Below, piece by piece: positions 15,919 to 24,789 of a stretch of 33,160 nt of DNA (the stretch's first letter is position 1; each line of letters opens with the position of its first letter). Made by a program: the position numbers and the translations under genes. The DNA comes from JABMPU01 sp964457455. GTDB lineage: Bacteria; Cloacimonadota; Cloacimonadia; Cloacimonadales; TCS61. Where the stretch lies: NCBI GenBank assembly GCA_964457455.1, contig CAYWJN010000021.1:1-33160 (forward strand), given 5' to 3'. Below the pieces are notes generated by a model that was not told the origin of the DNA, did not search any database, and was given only the letters and a program-made list of their open reading frames with translations.

Positions 15919-15931
15919 TTTGCTATTCCAT

Positions 15932-16044
15932 TAACCACTAAGACACAAAGTTTTATTTCTTATTCTCATTTTCAGTTCTTAAACTTCAACCATTGCGAAG
16001 GTTAATTTGAAAGGATTCCTCAGTTCGTAACCATTCGCAAGGTC
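15932..16044. repeat. Small repeats between pgsA and batE
   Basis: AACCACTAAGACACAAAG (about 15933-15950) is a common intergenic string. AACCATTGCGAAGGTT (15988-16003) and AACCATTCGCAAGGTC (16029-16044) are two related imperfect palindromes. They could end the Bat transcript, but no convincing T-run follows on the minus strand. Confidence 0.4.
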
Positions 16045-16062
16045 TTTCCCTTTTCCCACTTT

Positions 16063-16845
16063 TTACTTTTTACTTTTATTTGGCAAGGATAAAGTAATTC
16101 TTTCAAATATTTCAGAAGGAATCCATCCACCTAATCCGTTGGGAAGTTTTATCAGACTCCAATCGTTTTCCTGTTTTTCTATTTCGAATATCATTCCTTC
16201 ATGAATTGTGAAAACGCGGGTGAATTCTTCATTTGGTCCACTGTAACCTATCGCAGTGGTCGATATTAAAACTGCCTGGTTTTCTTGGTGATAAGAATTA
16301 AATTTTAGAAAGCTTAAAACTCCAAAAATAATTAATAAAATAATTAAAATCGATATTATGAAAATCGGAACGGTTTTTTCGCGATTCCTGAATTTTATGA
16401 TGATGATATTAATCATGAAAATAATTGCAAAAAGAAAAATGAGAGAAATTACACACAGAAAATTGAGAGAGACGAAGGAGAATATTTTTTCTTTGAATGA
16501 CGAAAGAAAATCAGTTTCATCATCTGCTTGTTTATCTTTTGTGAAAGTAAGAACATATTTCAGGTTTCTTTTGGCAGCATTATGAAGGGAATCAACTTTC
16601 AGAGCTTTCTTATAATATAAAATTGTCTTTCCTATTTGATTGAGCCTGAAATAACAATTTCCAATATTATAATAAAGGTCAGCATTGATGATACCTTCAT
16701 TTTCAATGCTGAGGAATTGCTGAAGAGATTGAAAGAAATCTTTGTTTTCATAAGATTCCGAAGCTGTTTGGAATACTTCATCGATTTTAGTTGTAGCAAC
16801 AAGATTAATGCTGATCAGCAGCAAAAGGAGTATGATTTTTTTCAT
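16063..16845 (-). CDS. batE: BatE-like protein: TPR, two membrane helices, SH3 domain
   Basis: This is a 260-residue protein with a signal peptide (1-18) and TPR repeats at about 20-100 (ADLYYNIGNCYFRLNQIGKTILYYKKALKVD). Two membrane helices lie at about 123-151 and 159-180, and a bacterial SH3-like domain at about 190-247 (AIGYSGPNEEFTRVFTIHEGMIFEIEKQENDWSLIKLPNGLGGWIP). This is the BatE architecture. It is the last gene of the Bat cluster, 9 bases after batD. The TPR and SH3 parts should lie in the periplasm and may bind partner proteins or peptidoglycan. The role of Bat proteins is not settled; in Bacteroides they were linked to oxygen tolerance, in Leptospira this was not confirmed. Confidence 0.85.
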   Translation of the reverse strand: MKKIILLLLLISINLVATTKIDEVFQTASESYENKDFFQSLQQFLSIENEGIINADLYYNIGNCYFRLNQIGKTILYYKKALKVDSLHNAAKRNLKYVLTFTKDKQADDETDFLSSFKEKIFSFVSLNFLCVISLIFLFAIIFMINIIIIKFRNREKTVPIFIISILIILLIIFGVLSFLKFNSYHQENQAVLISTTAIGYSGPNEEFTRVFTIHEGMIFEIEKQENDWSLIKLPNGLGGWIPSEIFERITLSLPNKSKK

Positions 16846-16854
16846 TAAAATCCT

Positions 16855-18642
16855 CTAAATTTTCCGCTTCGAAATTTCACTTACGATTTCCTGTAATTCT
16901 CTGAAATCATTTTGAATATTTTCTTCTGAAAAGCCACCGGGCATAAATCTGGCTTGATTGCATTTTTCAAAAATATTCTCAATTTTCAGAATTAGTTCTT
17001 CTGAGATTTTTTTTGCTTTCATTTCTGAAATAATATTTTCAGAAGAGCTTCCACGTGGAATTTTTAATTTATCAGATAAAAAACTGCTCAATCCGATTTG
17101 AGTGGAAGTGTAAAAAACAATATCATTATTTTTAGCTGATTCAGATGATTTTTTTAGATATTTCTTTAGAATCCTATTTGCCATTTTTTGACGTAAATAA
17201 TCGATATTTCCTGAAAGCTTTTCCTGTTCTTTTGCATAGATCATAGATGCCGGAATGGTGAGCAAGAATAGGAAAATGATAAGCCAATAAGCAAAAGAAT
17301 TTAGAAAAATAATATTTGTTTTTAGTTTTGTGTTGCCAATTATAAAAGCAATATCAGAGCCTTCGATCTCAACCAGAGATTGAGCTGTACTACTTGGAAT
17401 AAAAAGCGAAGTTCCTTCCTGAACATTAATATCATAGGATTTAGTTCTTTTTGTGAGATATTGTTTTTTCTCAGGATTAAAAAATGAGAAGTCAATTGAT
17501 GGAATCCAAAAAGTTCCTTTTTCCTGAGCTATCACTAAATATTTTATTGTTTTTGAACCGGTGATTTTATTTGAGCTGATCTGTGTAGTAATTTCAGGTT
17601 CGATAAAACGCAGATGTTTGATTTCCGGAAGCTGAGGAAGGTCAAAATGGTTTAAATTTCCTGAACCTGTTATTTCCAAAGTAAAAGTGAAAGAGTCTCC
17701 AACTTTCATTTCTTTGGCACTTATTTTTGAAGAAACCTGGAAATTTCCTACTGCTCCGGAATAATTCGAGGGACGATTTTCTTTTGGCAATTCTTTCACA
17801 TTTACTGTGATCGGTTTGCTGTTGATCGAGTAGCTTTTTGTTGAGCCAAAATCAAAGAAGCTTCTCGATTGAGTCCTAATATCAACATTCATTTTTATAG
17901 CTGGAATCTGGATTTTACCGGTTTGAGTAGGGAAAAGAGCTACTTTGCGAAGATTCATTACATTGAAAATAATTCCATTGCGATTAACTCGATTAAAGTT
18001 AACATTATTTGCTATGAAAATATCTTCTTTCCAGAATCCGTTAAAATTCGGTTCACCTTCGAAAGATAGATTGGCAATGTCGTAGCGTGTAAAAAGTTTA
18101 TATTCAATTGTAATTGGCTCGTCTTTATAAACTGTTTTTTTTGATGTTTCAGCAGTTAAAAATAAATTATCTGATAACTTATCTGATAGTTGTTCGTCCC
18201 TTTTTTGAAATTTTCTTGAAGTTGGAGGTGCCGGTTCTGTGCTGCCTTTTACGACTGTGATGGAAATTGGTTTGGTTGCTATTTTCTGCTTTTTATATTT
18301 TATAATTATGGGAGGAATTACAAATTTCCCGGTCTTTTGCGGTTTGAGAGTGTAAATATAACTTTTAGTAATTTCAGATTGCATCTTTCCATTTATGATG
18401 GAATACGAGGAAGATGATGAAGTGGAACTGCCAAAATTGCGGAAATATTTTATATTCGACACATTAGGTTCGCTCACTTTATCCGCTTTCTCACCGGAAA
18501 TCTCGATTGTGAGTTTGAGATAATCCTGCAAACCGATTTCAGTTTTATCTACGTAAGATTGGATTTCTATTTCGGATGAGAATAATTTCTGAAAACTTAT
18601 TAGAATAAGAATTGAAAAAACAATTTTTATGATTTTAGACAT
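16855..18642 (-). CDS. batD: BatD-like membrane-anchored protein
   Basis: This is a 595-residue protein with a signal peptide (1-22). A large beta-rich periplasmic region follows, opening with the BatD signature EIQSYVDKTEIGLQDYLKLTIEISG and NIKYFRNFGSSTSSSSSYSIINGK, and with YIYTLKPQKTGKFVIPPIIIKY, which is conserved in the family. A single membrane helix (FLNSFAYWLIIFLFLLTIPASMIYA, about residues 447-472) precedes a cytoplasmic helical tail. It sits between batC and batE, as in other genomes. It may scaffold the von Willebrand proteins BatA and BatB on the periplasmic side (inference). Confidence 0.88.
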   Translation of the reverse strand: MSKIIKIVFSILILISFQKLFSSEIEIQSYVDKTEIGLQDYLKLTIEISGEKADKVSEPNVSNIKYFRNFGSSTSSSSSYSIINGKMQSEITKSYIYTLKPQKTGKFVIPPIIIKYKKQKIATKPISITVVKGSTEPAPPTSRKFQKRDEQLSDKLSDNLFLTAETSKKTVYKDEPITIEYKLFTRYDIANLSFEGEPNFNGFWKEDIFIANNVNFNRVNRNGIIFNVMNLRKVALFPTQTGKIQIPAIKMNVDIRTQSRSFFDFGSTKSYSINSKPITVNVKELPKENRPSNYSGAVGNFQVSSKISAKEMKVGDSFTFTLEITGSGNLNHFDLPQLPEIKHLRFIEPEITTQISSNKITGSKTIKYLVIAQEKGTFWIPSIDFSFFNPEKKQYLTKRTKSYDINVQEGTSLFIPSSTAQSLVEIEGSDIAFIIGNTKLKTNIIFLNSFAYWLIIFLFLLTIPASMIYAKEQEKLSGNIDYLRQKMANRILKKYLKKSSESAKNNDIVFYTSTQIGLSSFLSDKLKIPRGSSSENIISEMKAKKISEELILKIENIFEKCNQARFMPGGFSEENIQNDFRELQEIVSEISKRKI

Positions 18643-18694
18643 TTATTTTCCAAACAACTTCCCAAATTTTTTAAAGTTGGCAAATTTAATTATC

Positions 18695-19435
18695 CTACCA
18701 ATATTTACCCTTCTTTGCTTTGTCAACATTCATTTTCATTTTTTCTTTTTTCATCTCTTCTTTTTCTTTGGCTAGAAGTGCATTCAGCATTTTTTCAGCA
18801 TCTTCTTTTTTTTGGTCTTTTTTCATTTGCTGTTGTTTTTTCTGTTTCTGGTTTTCTTTCTGTTCTTCCTTTTGTTCTTGTTTTTTATCCTGTTGTTCCT
18901 GCTTTTCTTTTTGATCCTGCTGCTGATTTTGTTGTTCTTCGTTTTTCTCCTGATTTTGCTGGTCTTGCTGATTTTGTTGTTGTTGCTGTTGTTGCTGCTG
19001 TTGACGTTCCAGCATTCGTGCTGTAAGTTCGTAATTATGACGAGCATCGCTATTTTCAGGATTTTCAATCAAGGAATTTCTATAATAATTTATAGCGTTT
19101 TTATAATCCTGTTGCTGAAATTTCACATTTCCCAGGTTATGATAGATAGATGATTTCTCAGTAAAATCTTTGTCTTTAAGAGCCAGAATATAATCGTTTT
19201 CAGCGTCCTCTAATTTGTCGTTTTTATAGTGTGAATTGCCCAGATTAAAATGGAGTCTTCCGTCTCTGGGATGGTTAATAGAGTTTTTACTAAATTCTTT
19301 TTCAGATTCTGTAAAATTCTCTTTTTCGAATTCTTTGATACCTTTAAGATTTGTAATAACCTTATCATAATTTAATACTTCAGCAAATAAACTGAACGAG
19401 ATAAATATAATTGAAATTATGAAAATTATTTTCAT
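18695..19435 (-). CDS. batC: BatC-like TPR protein with Gln/Lys-rich tail
   Basis: This is a 246-residue protein with a signal peptide (1-18), TPR repeats at about 30-135 (RLHFNLGNSHYKNDKLEDAENDYILALKD; SIYHNLGNVKFQQQDYKNAINYYRNSLIENPENSDARHNYE), and a low-complexity tail of Q, K, E and N from about 145 to 215. Ten consecutive glutamines lie at 145-154, encoded by a CAA/CAG run (18974-19003). The protein ends VDKAKKGKYW; related BatC proteins end in a basic stretch plus an aromatic pair. It lies between batB and batD. The TPR part probably mediates assembly of the Bat complex in the periplasm. Confidence 0.87.
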   Translation of the reverse strand: MKIIFIISIIFISFSLFAEVLNYDKVITNLKGIKEFEKENFTESEKEFSKNSINHPRDGRLHFNLGNSHYKNDKLEDAENDYILALKDKDFTEKSSIYHNLGNVKFQQQDYKNAINYYRNSLIENPENSDARHNYELTARMLERQQQQQQQQQQNQQDQQNQEKNEEQQNQQQDQKEKQEQQDKKQEQKEEQKENQKQKKQQQMKKDQKKEDAEKMLNALLAKEKEEMKKEKMKMNVDKAKKGKYW

Positions 19436-19546
19436 TTTTCCTCAAAACTTTTTCAACTAATTCAATAGTCCACGAAACACACTAAAATACACGAAATTAT
19501 TTTTCTTCTTTTATGCTCAATTTAACCAATTCAACTGATTCAACCA

Positions 19547-20560
19547 TCAAATCACTCTCTTAAATTTAGTTTTCTTTTTATAGATTATGAGAGATTCTAT
19601 AAAAAGCAAAATTAATGCAATTACAACAAAATACTTATACTGCTCTTTATACCGGATGAATTCTCTGCTATCGAATTTCTTTTTTTCAATTGAATTTATA
19701 TTTTTTAAGATTTCAAAAATTTCAGCCTGCTGAGGTGTGATTGGAAAGAATCTTCCTTTTCCTTTTTTAGCGATTTGAGAAAGTGTGTTTATATCCAACC
19801 GAGTGAAAATTATATCGTCTTTATCATCTTTTGCATAAACAATATTCCCGGAAGAATCTTTAATTGGAATTGTGCTTCCTTCTGGCGAACCGATTCCCAT
19901 TGTATAGATAATGGCACCTTTTTTTGATGACTCTTCTGCTACTGAGATAGAGTTGTTTTCCAAATCTTCACCATCGCTCACCATGACAATTACTTTGTGT
20001 TTCTCTTTTCCTTTGAATAGATCAAGAGCCATATTAAGAGCTCCGCCAATGTCTGTTCCATAACTGGCAACAGTTTCGGTATCTAACAGATTCAAGAATA
20101 GTTTTGCTGCTCCGTAATCATCAGTTAAAGGACATTGCACAAAACTTTTTCCTGCAAAAGCAATAATTGCAATTCTGTCTCCTTTTAGTTGATCGATGAA
20201 AAGTGAAATCTGGTCTTTTGCTCGTTCGATGCGGCTTGGTTTGATGTCCTGTGCATCCATACTTTTGGAAACATCAATGCATACCACAATATCGATTCCC
20301 TCTTTTTTTATAATTTGTACTTCTTTATTCCATCTCGGTCTGGCAAGTGCAATGATAAGAAAGAAAATGGCAATTGTAAAAATAACATTTTTTAATGACC
20401 AGTGAAAGGCAGAAAATTCCTGTAAAAAGAAATCATAAAATTTGGGTTCTGCAAATTTACTAAAGTTTTTCTTTCTACGAACTTTTGAGATTCCAATAAA
20501 AGTAATAAATGCAGGAATCAAAATTAACAATATTAATAAATATGGATTACCGAATTTCAT
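19547..20560 (-). CDS. batB: BatB-like von Willebrand factor A membrane protein
   Basis: This is a 337-residue protein. Membrane helices lie at the N-terminus (about 5-24 and 56-74) and at the C-terminus (about 308-326), with a VWA domain between. The metal-ion site is intact: DVSKS (96-100), GTDIGGAL and VSDGED. It resembles batA next door; the pair probably arose by duplication and is typical of bat operons. VWA domains bind protein partners through the metal, often in partnership with MoxR AAA+ ATPases such as the one encoded upstream. A 204-base gap with repeats separates it from batA, and it is followed by batC after 111 bases. Confidence 0.9.
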   Translation of the reverse strand: MKFGNPYLLILLILIPAFITFIGISKVRRKKNFSKFAEPKFYDFFLQEFSAFHWSLKNVIFTIAIFFLIIALARPRWNKEVQIIKKEGIDIVVCIDVSKSMDAQDIKPSRIERAKDQISLFIDQLKGDRIAIIAFAGKSFVQCPLTDDYGAAKLFLNLLDTETVASYGTDIGGALNMALDLFKGKEKHKVIVMVSDGEDLENNSISVAEESSKKGAIIYTMGIGSPEGSTIPIKDSSGNIVYAKDDKDDIIFTRLDINTLSQIAKKGKGRFFPITPQQAEIFEILKNINSIEKKKFDSREFIRYKEQYKYFVVIALILLFIESLIIYKKKTKFKRVI

Positions 20561-20582
20561 GAAACCTCAAACATTTTTATCT

Positions 20583-20609
20583 TGTCATTCCCGATTTAAT
20601 CGGGAATCT
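20583..20609 (+). repeat. dRS3-like palindromic repeat
   Basis: ATTCCCGAT (20587-20595) pairs with ATCGGGAAT (20599-20607), giving a perfect 9-bp stem with loop TTA, preceded by TGTC and followed by CT. It matches the ATTCCC-N8-GGGAAT pattern of dRS3-type repeats known from Neisseria and similar elements elsewhere. It lies in the batA-batB gap. Confidence 0.6.
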
Positions 20610-20623
20610 ACACTCTTTTTTTT

Positions 20624-20764
20624 GACGCTGATTTTCACAGATTTCTTATGATTTGATATGATTTTCATTAAATTCTCCACAAAGACAAAAAGCTAATTTT
20701 TTTCTGTGCTAATCCGTAAAATCCGTGTCATCTGTGTGCTATTTTTTCATCTGCGTCAAATTTA
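20624..20764. repeat. Degenerate intergenic repeats in the batA-batB gap
   Basis: GACGCTGATTTTCACAGATT, AATCCGTAAAATCCGTGTCA and TCTGTGTGCTATTTTTTCAT lie close together. They are variants of the same low-information repeat family seen at 12262-12424. No coding potential is visible. Confidence 0.45.
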
Positions 20765-21754
20765 TCACGGGATTTCTCTTCGTAAAATCACAGTAAAAGT
20801 GAATTCAAGGAGAGCAAATATGAACGCTGAAAAAAGAAATCTGGGGAACAATTCATCATACTCGAAATAATTAAATTCTTTGATTTCAGATTTTTCCATT
20901 TGATCTATAAGCCTGATGATAGCTTGTAATTCTTCAGTATTAGTAGCTCGCCGTGCTCTTTCTGTGCCTGTCATTTCTGCAATTTTGTTTAGCGATTCCA
21001 TATCCATTTCAATCTTAACTTTTTGGTATCTGATTCCAAAAGCAGATTGCATTGGATAATCTACCATCCCTTTGCTTCCAACTCCAATGGGATAAACTTT
21101 AATTCCAAAAGTAGCAGCTAAATCCGCCGCAGTAAACGGATCGATCTCTCCTGTATTGTTTCGTCCGTCAGTTATTAAGATTATAACTTTAGATTTTGCT
21201 TCGGAATCTTTTAAGCGTGCCACAGAAGTTGCCAGACCCATGCCGATTGCAGTCCCATTTGCCTGTTCGTTTATTTCCACTTTTTCCATGATTTGCATCA
21301 GAATATTATAATCTAAAGTAAGCGGACATTGAGTGAATGCGTTTTCCGCAAAGATGATTAATCCGATGCGGTCGTTTCTTCTTTTTTCAATGAAATCGAT
21401 AGCAACTTTTTTGGATGCTTCCAAACGGTTAACAGGTTTGAAATCAACTGCTTTCATACTTCCGCTAACATCGATAGCTAAAATAATATCGATTCCTTTT
21501 CCAATAATTTCTTTGCGTTTATGAGATAATCGTGGTCTGGCTAAAGCCAAAATTAAAAGTATGATAATGATACATCTTAAAATCAATGAAAAATATCTTA
21601 ACCAGCTGCTTCGTTTGGCAATTTCTCTTATCAGATCGATTCTGCTGTGAACAAGATAAACCTGTTTTTTTTGTTTATAAAAAAGATGATAAGCAATTAT
21701 TGGAATTAAAATCAATAATCCCCAAAACCAGTTAGGATAGACGAACTCAAGCAT
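20765..21754 (-). CDS. batA: BatA-like von Willebrand factor A membrane protein
   Basis: This is a 329-residue protein with N-terminal helices at about 8-24 and 55-72, a VWA domain at about 88-270, and a C-terminal helix at about 305-323. The metal-site residues are present: DVSGS (95-99), NGTAIGMGLA and ITDGRNN. The motif ALARPR before the VWA domain is shared with BatB. It lies after the DUF4381-like gene and before batB. With MoxR and DUF58 it forms the classic AAA+/VWA arrangement. The exact process it serves is unknown. Confidence 0.9.
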   Translation of the reverse strand: MLEFVYPNWFWGLLILIPIIAYHLFYKQKKQVYLVHSRIDLIREIAKRSSWLRYFSLILRCIIIILLILALARPRLSHKRKEIIGKGIDIILAIDVSGSMKAVDFKPVNRLEASKKVAIDFIEKRRNDRIGLIIFAENAFTQCPLTLDYNILMQIMEKVEINEQANGTAIGMGLATSVARLKDSEAKSKVIILITDGRNNTGEIDPFTAADLAATFGIKVYPIGVGSKGMVDYPMQSAFGIRYQKVKIEMDMESLNKIAEMTGTERARRATNTEELQAIIRLIDQMEKSEIKEFNYFEYDELFPRFLFSAFIFALLEFTFTVILRREIP

Positions 21755-21802
21755 TTTTTAAAATCCTATTTAGCAACGAACAATTACGAACAAAATTACT
21801 GA

Positions 21803-22723
21803 TCATTTAGGAAACCTTTTCTGTTCGTCTTGTTTGTTGCTAATACTTTCAAACGACTTCAAATAATTTTCCAGCAAATTAAAAGAATTTCCAGCTTCCT
21901 TCAAAGTTGGGATGAATTTCGCAAACTTCACTTTATCTGCAAAATTCAGAAAGGTCATTATTGTTGATTTTTCTTTGAAATCTTCGATTTGCAGGTTTTC
22001 TCTAATTTCGCTGAATGTCATTTCCACTGCATTTATTTGATAATATCTTTCAATGAAAAAACGCATAATATAAGAAAGATGAAAATAGAAAATCAGGAAT
22101 TCACCGGTTTTAATAAGTTCACGTTTTTTTAGATTATCCAGCATTTCGAGAGCAATTACATAAACGGGTCTTGGATCAAGATATTCCTGTTCCGTTAGCT
22201 GTTCCGGTTTTTTTCGCAATATTTTTCGGAGATAAATGATAATAACAATCAAAATAAAAATTATAAGAATCGGTATAAAAAAATCAAAAAACCCGAGATT
22301 TACTGGAACTGGTTTGGCTATGTCTTTTATTGTTTGAGTTGTATCAGAAATAACTGATTTTACATTCAAAACGAATTCTGAAGTTCTTAGAAAAGAAAGA
22401 CTATCATTGGATTTAACTGCAAATTCTATTTCTGGAAAAGTAAATTCTCCTGTATCAAATGTTTGAAAAGTGAAATCAAGATTCGTGATTTTTTTATCAT
22501 CAGACATTGTCTCATCAGAGATAACATTTTTCAAAATAAATACATCAAGAGTATCTATTTCAGGTGCAAAAAGGCTGTCTTCAGGATTTGATGCAATCTC
22601 GACTAAAATATGAAAAGGTGTGCCAATAAAAAGATTATTAGGTTTATCGAGTTTGTATTCCAGATTCTGCGAGAATGATAATATCGGAATTAGAATCAAG
22701 AAAATAAATATATTTTTTTTCAT
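21803..22723 (-). CDS. DUF4381-like membrane protein of the Bat cluster
   Basis: This is a 306-residue protein from ATG at 22723. The frame extends 22 codons upstream, but that start would put unlike residues before a clear signal peptide (MKKNIFIFLILIPILSFSQ). AGGAG lies 13 bases before the ATG, a longish spacer. Residues about 20-140 form a beta-rich periplasmic domain resembling the BatD N-terminal repeat. A membrane helix follows (IPILIIFILIVIIIYL, about residue 150), then a cytoplasmic helical region with MRFFIERYYQINAVEMTFSEI, similar to DUF4381 proteins found between DUF58 and batA genes in many genomes. It fits that slot exactly. Confidence 0.78.
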   Translation of the reverse strand: MKKNIFIFLILIPILSFSQNLEYKLDKPNNLFIGTPFHILVEIASNPEDSLFAPEIDTLDVFILKNVISDETMSDDKKITNLDFTFQTFDTGEFTFPEIEFAVKSNDSLSFLRTSEFVLNVKSVISDTTQTIKDIAKPVPVNLGFFDFFIPILIIFILIVIIIYLRKILRKKPEQLTEQEYLDPRPVYVIALEMLDNLKKRELIKTGEFLIFYFHLSYIMRFFIERYYQINAVEMTFSEIRENLQIEDFKEKSTIMTFLNFADKVKFAKFIPTLKEAGNSFNLLENYLKSFESISNKQDEQKRFPK

Positions 22724-22809
22724 TTGTAACTCATAGCTCCTGCTTTGAGATCTTTTTTTCACAAACCAGAGGTTTATGTTACATTGCAAACAAGAATGTT
22801 TGCGTTACA

Positions 22810-23688
22810 TTACCTTTTCATTTTTATTCTAAGTTTAAAGAACTTCATCAATTCAGGTGCGTACGGTTTATCTGTTCTCAGAGTTATCAAATCGATTTTC
22901 ATTTTTCTGAATCTAACAGACATCTCATTTTCTAGTTTTAGAACAGCATTTTTGTACTTTTCTCTAAAATTTTTATTCGAAGAATTTACAGTTAATATCT
23001 CATCTGATTCAGGATCTCTGAGAAGAAGCAAACCTGCATCAGGCATTTCGATTTCGGATTTATCGATTATCCGAAGTGCAATTACATCATGCTTTTTTGC
23101 CAGTAGTTTTAAGCTGTCATCATAATCTTTATCCAGAAAATCTGAAATCACAAAAATTATACTTCTCTTCTTAATCAAACGGTAAATATATTCAACTGCG
23201 AGCTTGATATTTGTTTTTTTATTCTTTGGTTCAAAATATAGAATATCACGCAAAATTCTTAAGGCATGCTTTTTCCCTTTTCTAGGAGGGATGTATTTTT
23301 CGACTTCATCTGTGAACAAAAGGCATCCGACTTTATCGTTATTGGAAATTGCGGAAAAAGAAAGCACTGCTGTGATTTCCGTGGTGAATTCTGATTTCAG
23401 GAAACTTTTTGTTCCAAATAGGGTAGAGGCACTGCAATCAACAAGGAACATCACATTCAGCTCGCGTGTTTCCTCGAATTTTTTGATAAAAGGATATCCA
23501 TGTCTCGCTGTTACATTCCAGTCAATCTGGCGAAAACTGTCTCCGTCCTGATAGGCACGAACTTCGGAGAATTCCAATCCTTGTCCTTTGAAAAGACTGT
23601 GATATTCTCCCGAAAATAGTTCGTTCACAAGATTTCGAGTTGTGATTTCGATTTTGCGAATTCTTTTAATTATATCTGCTGTTTCCAT
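22810..23688 (-). CDS. DUF58 domain protein
   Basis: This is a 292-residue soluble protein. It opens ADIIKRIRKIEI and contains the DUF58 signature GLEFSEVRAYQDGDSFRQIDWNVTARHG (about 37-64), followed by a VWA-like core (LNVMFLVDCSASTLFG; IIFVISDFLD). The D-C-S-A-S version of the metal motif is normal for this family. DUF58 proteins are nearly always encoded next to MoxR ATPases, as here, and are thought to link the ATPase to membrane VWA proteins. It lies 96 bases after moxR; the gap contains only AT-rich TTAATATTTAATATTG-like repeats. Confidence 0.9.
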   Translation of the reverse strand: METADIIKRIRKIEITTRNLVNELFSGEYHSLFKGQGLEFSEVRAYQDGDSFRQIDWNVTARHGYPFIKKFEETRELNVMFLVDCSASTLFGTKSFLKSEFTTEITAVLSFSAISNNDKVGCLLFTDEVEKYIPPRKGKKHALRILRDILYFEPKNKKTNIKLAVEYIYRLIKKRSIIFVISDFLDKDYDDSLKLLAKKHDVIALRIIDKSEIEMPDAGLLLLRDPESDEILTVNSSNKNFREKYKNAVLKLENEMSVRFRKMKIDLITLRTDKPYAPELMKFFKLRIKMKR

Positions 23689-23784
23689 TTCTTTACCGCA
23701 AATTTATTCGAAAGATGAGAATATAGTTTCATTCATTTTTCTACTCATTATTTTTCAATATTCAATATTAAATATTAAATTTTC

Positions 23785-24771
23785 TTACGGTACTTCAATC
23801 TCATCAAAAAGTCTATTTACAATATCTTCCTGAGTTATTTGTTCAGCTTCAGCTTCGTACGTAAGAATGATGCGATGTCGTAGAATATCTTTACCGATTG
23901 CTTTTATATCATCCGGAGTTACATATCCGCGATGTTCCAGAAAAGCATGAGCTTTTGCAGCCTGAGCCAGATATATTGATGCTCTTGGAGAAGCACCATA
24001 ATCGATCAAATCTGAAAGCTCTTTTAAATTCTTGAATTTTTCCGGTTCTCTGGTGGCAAAAACAAGATCCAAAATATAATCTTTAATTTTTGATTCCATA
24101 TGAATATCTTTTACAGTTTTTCTAATCTCCAAAATATCTTTTGGATTCATAACAGCTTGTACAGGGATTTCATCGTTTGGAACCATCCTTTCCATTACCT
24201 GCAGTTCTTCTTCTCGCGAGGGATAATCAATCAGCAGTTTCAGCATGAAACGGTCAACTTGTGCTTCTGGAAGCGGATAGGTTCCCTCCTGTTCGATTGG
24301 ATTCTGAGTAGCCATTACCAGAAAAGGTTTAGGAAGTGGATAGGTTGTATCACTAATAGTTACCTGCCTCTCCTGCATCGATTCCAAAAGTGCAGATTGA
24401 ACTTTTGCTGGTGCTCTGTTGATTTCATCTGCTAGGATAAAATTTGCAAAAATCGGTCCTTTCTTAGGCACAAATTCAGTAGTCTTCTGGTTATAAATCA
24501 AGGTACCAATCAAATCTGCTGGAAGCAGGTCCGGAGTAAATTGCAGTCTTTTAAAGCTGGCTTTGATGGTTTTGGAAACTGTACTCACAGCAAGAGTTTT
24601 TGCCAAACCTGGAACTCCTTCCAATAAAATGTGTCCATCTGCTATTAAACCTATCAAAATCCTTTTGATCATATATTTTTGACCGACAATCACTTTACTT
24701 ATTTCAGCATTGATTTTATCAATTATCTCGCTTTTTTCCATGACCTTTTGATTGATTTCTTCAATCGTCAT
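23785..24771 (-). CDS. moxR: MoxR-family AAA+ ATPase
   Basis: This is a 328-residue protein with GGAGGAA before the ATG. Walker A is GVPGLAKT (52-59) and Walker B with sensor context is FILADEINRAPAKVQSALLESMQE (111-134), the MoxR signature. It continues with FLVMATQNPIEQEGTYPLPEAQVDRFMLKL (sensor 1 and arginine-finger region). MoxR ATPases act as chaperone-like remodelers for VWA-domain clients. It is the first gene of the Bat block (moxR-DUF58-DUF4381-batA-E), so it probably powers assembly or activation of that membrane complex. It starts 18 bases after the phosphodiesterase gene. Confidence 0.95.
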   Translation of the reverse strand: MTIEEINQKVMEKSEIIDKINAEISKVIVGQKYMIKRILIGLIADGHILLEGVPGLAKTLAVSTVSKTIKASFKRLQFTPDLLPADLIGTLIYNQKTTEFVPKKGPIFANFILADEINRAPAKVQSALLESMQERQVTISDTTYPLPKPFLVMATQNPIEQEGTYPLPEAQVDRFMLKLLIDYPSREEELQVMERMVPNDEIPVQAVMNPKDILEIRKTVKDIHMESKIKDYILDLVFATREPEKFKNLKELSDLIDYGASPRASIYLAQAAKAHAFLEHRGYVTPDDIKAIGKDILRHRIILTYEAEAEQITQEDIVNRLFDEIEVP

Positions 24772-24789
24772 TGTTCCTCCAAAATTAAT

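Noticed and set aside
18720..19153. Long open frames on the + strand opposite batC
   Set aside because: They are the complement of the CAA/CAG and AAA/GAA-rich low-complexity tail; the products are Leu/Phe-only strings with no start context.
21803..22789. Longer form of the DUF4381-like protein starting at 22789
   Set aside because: The extra 22 residues precede a typical signal peptide that begins at the ATG at 22723.
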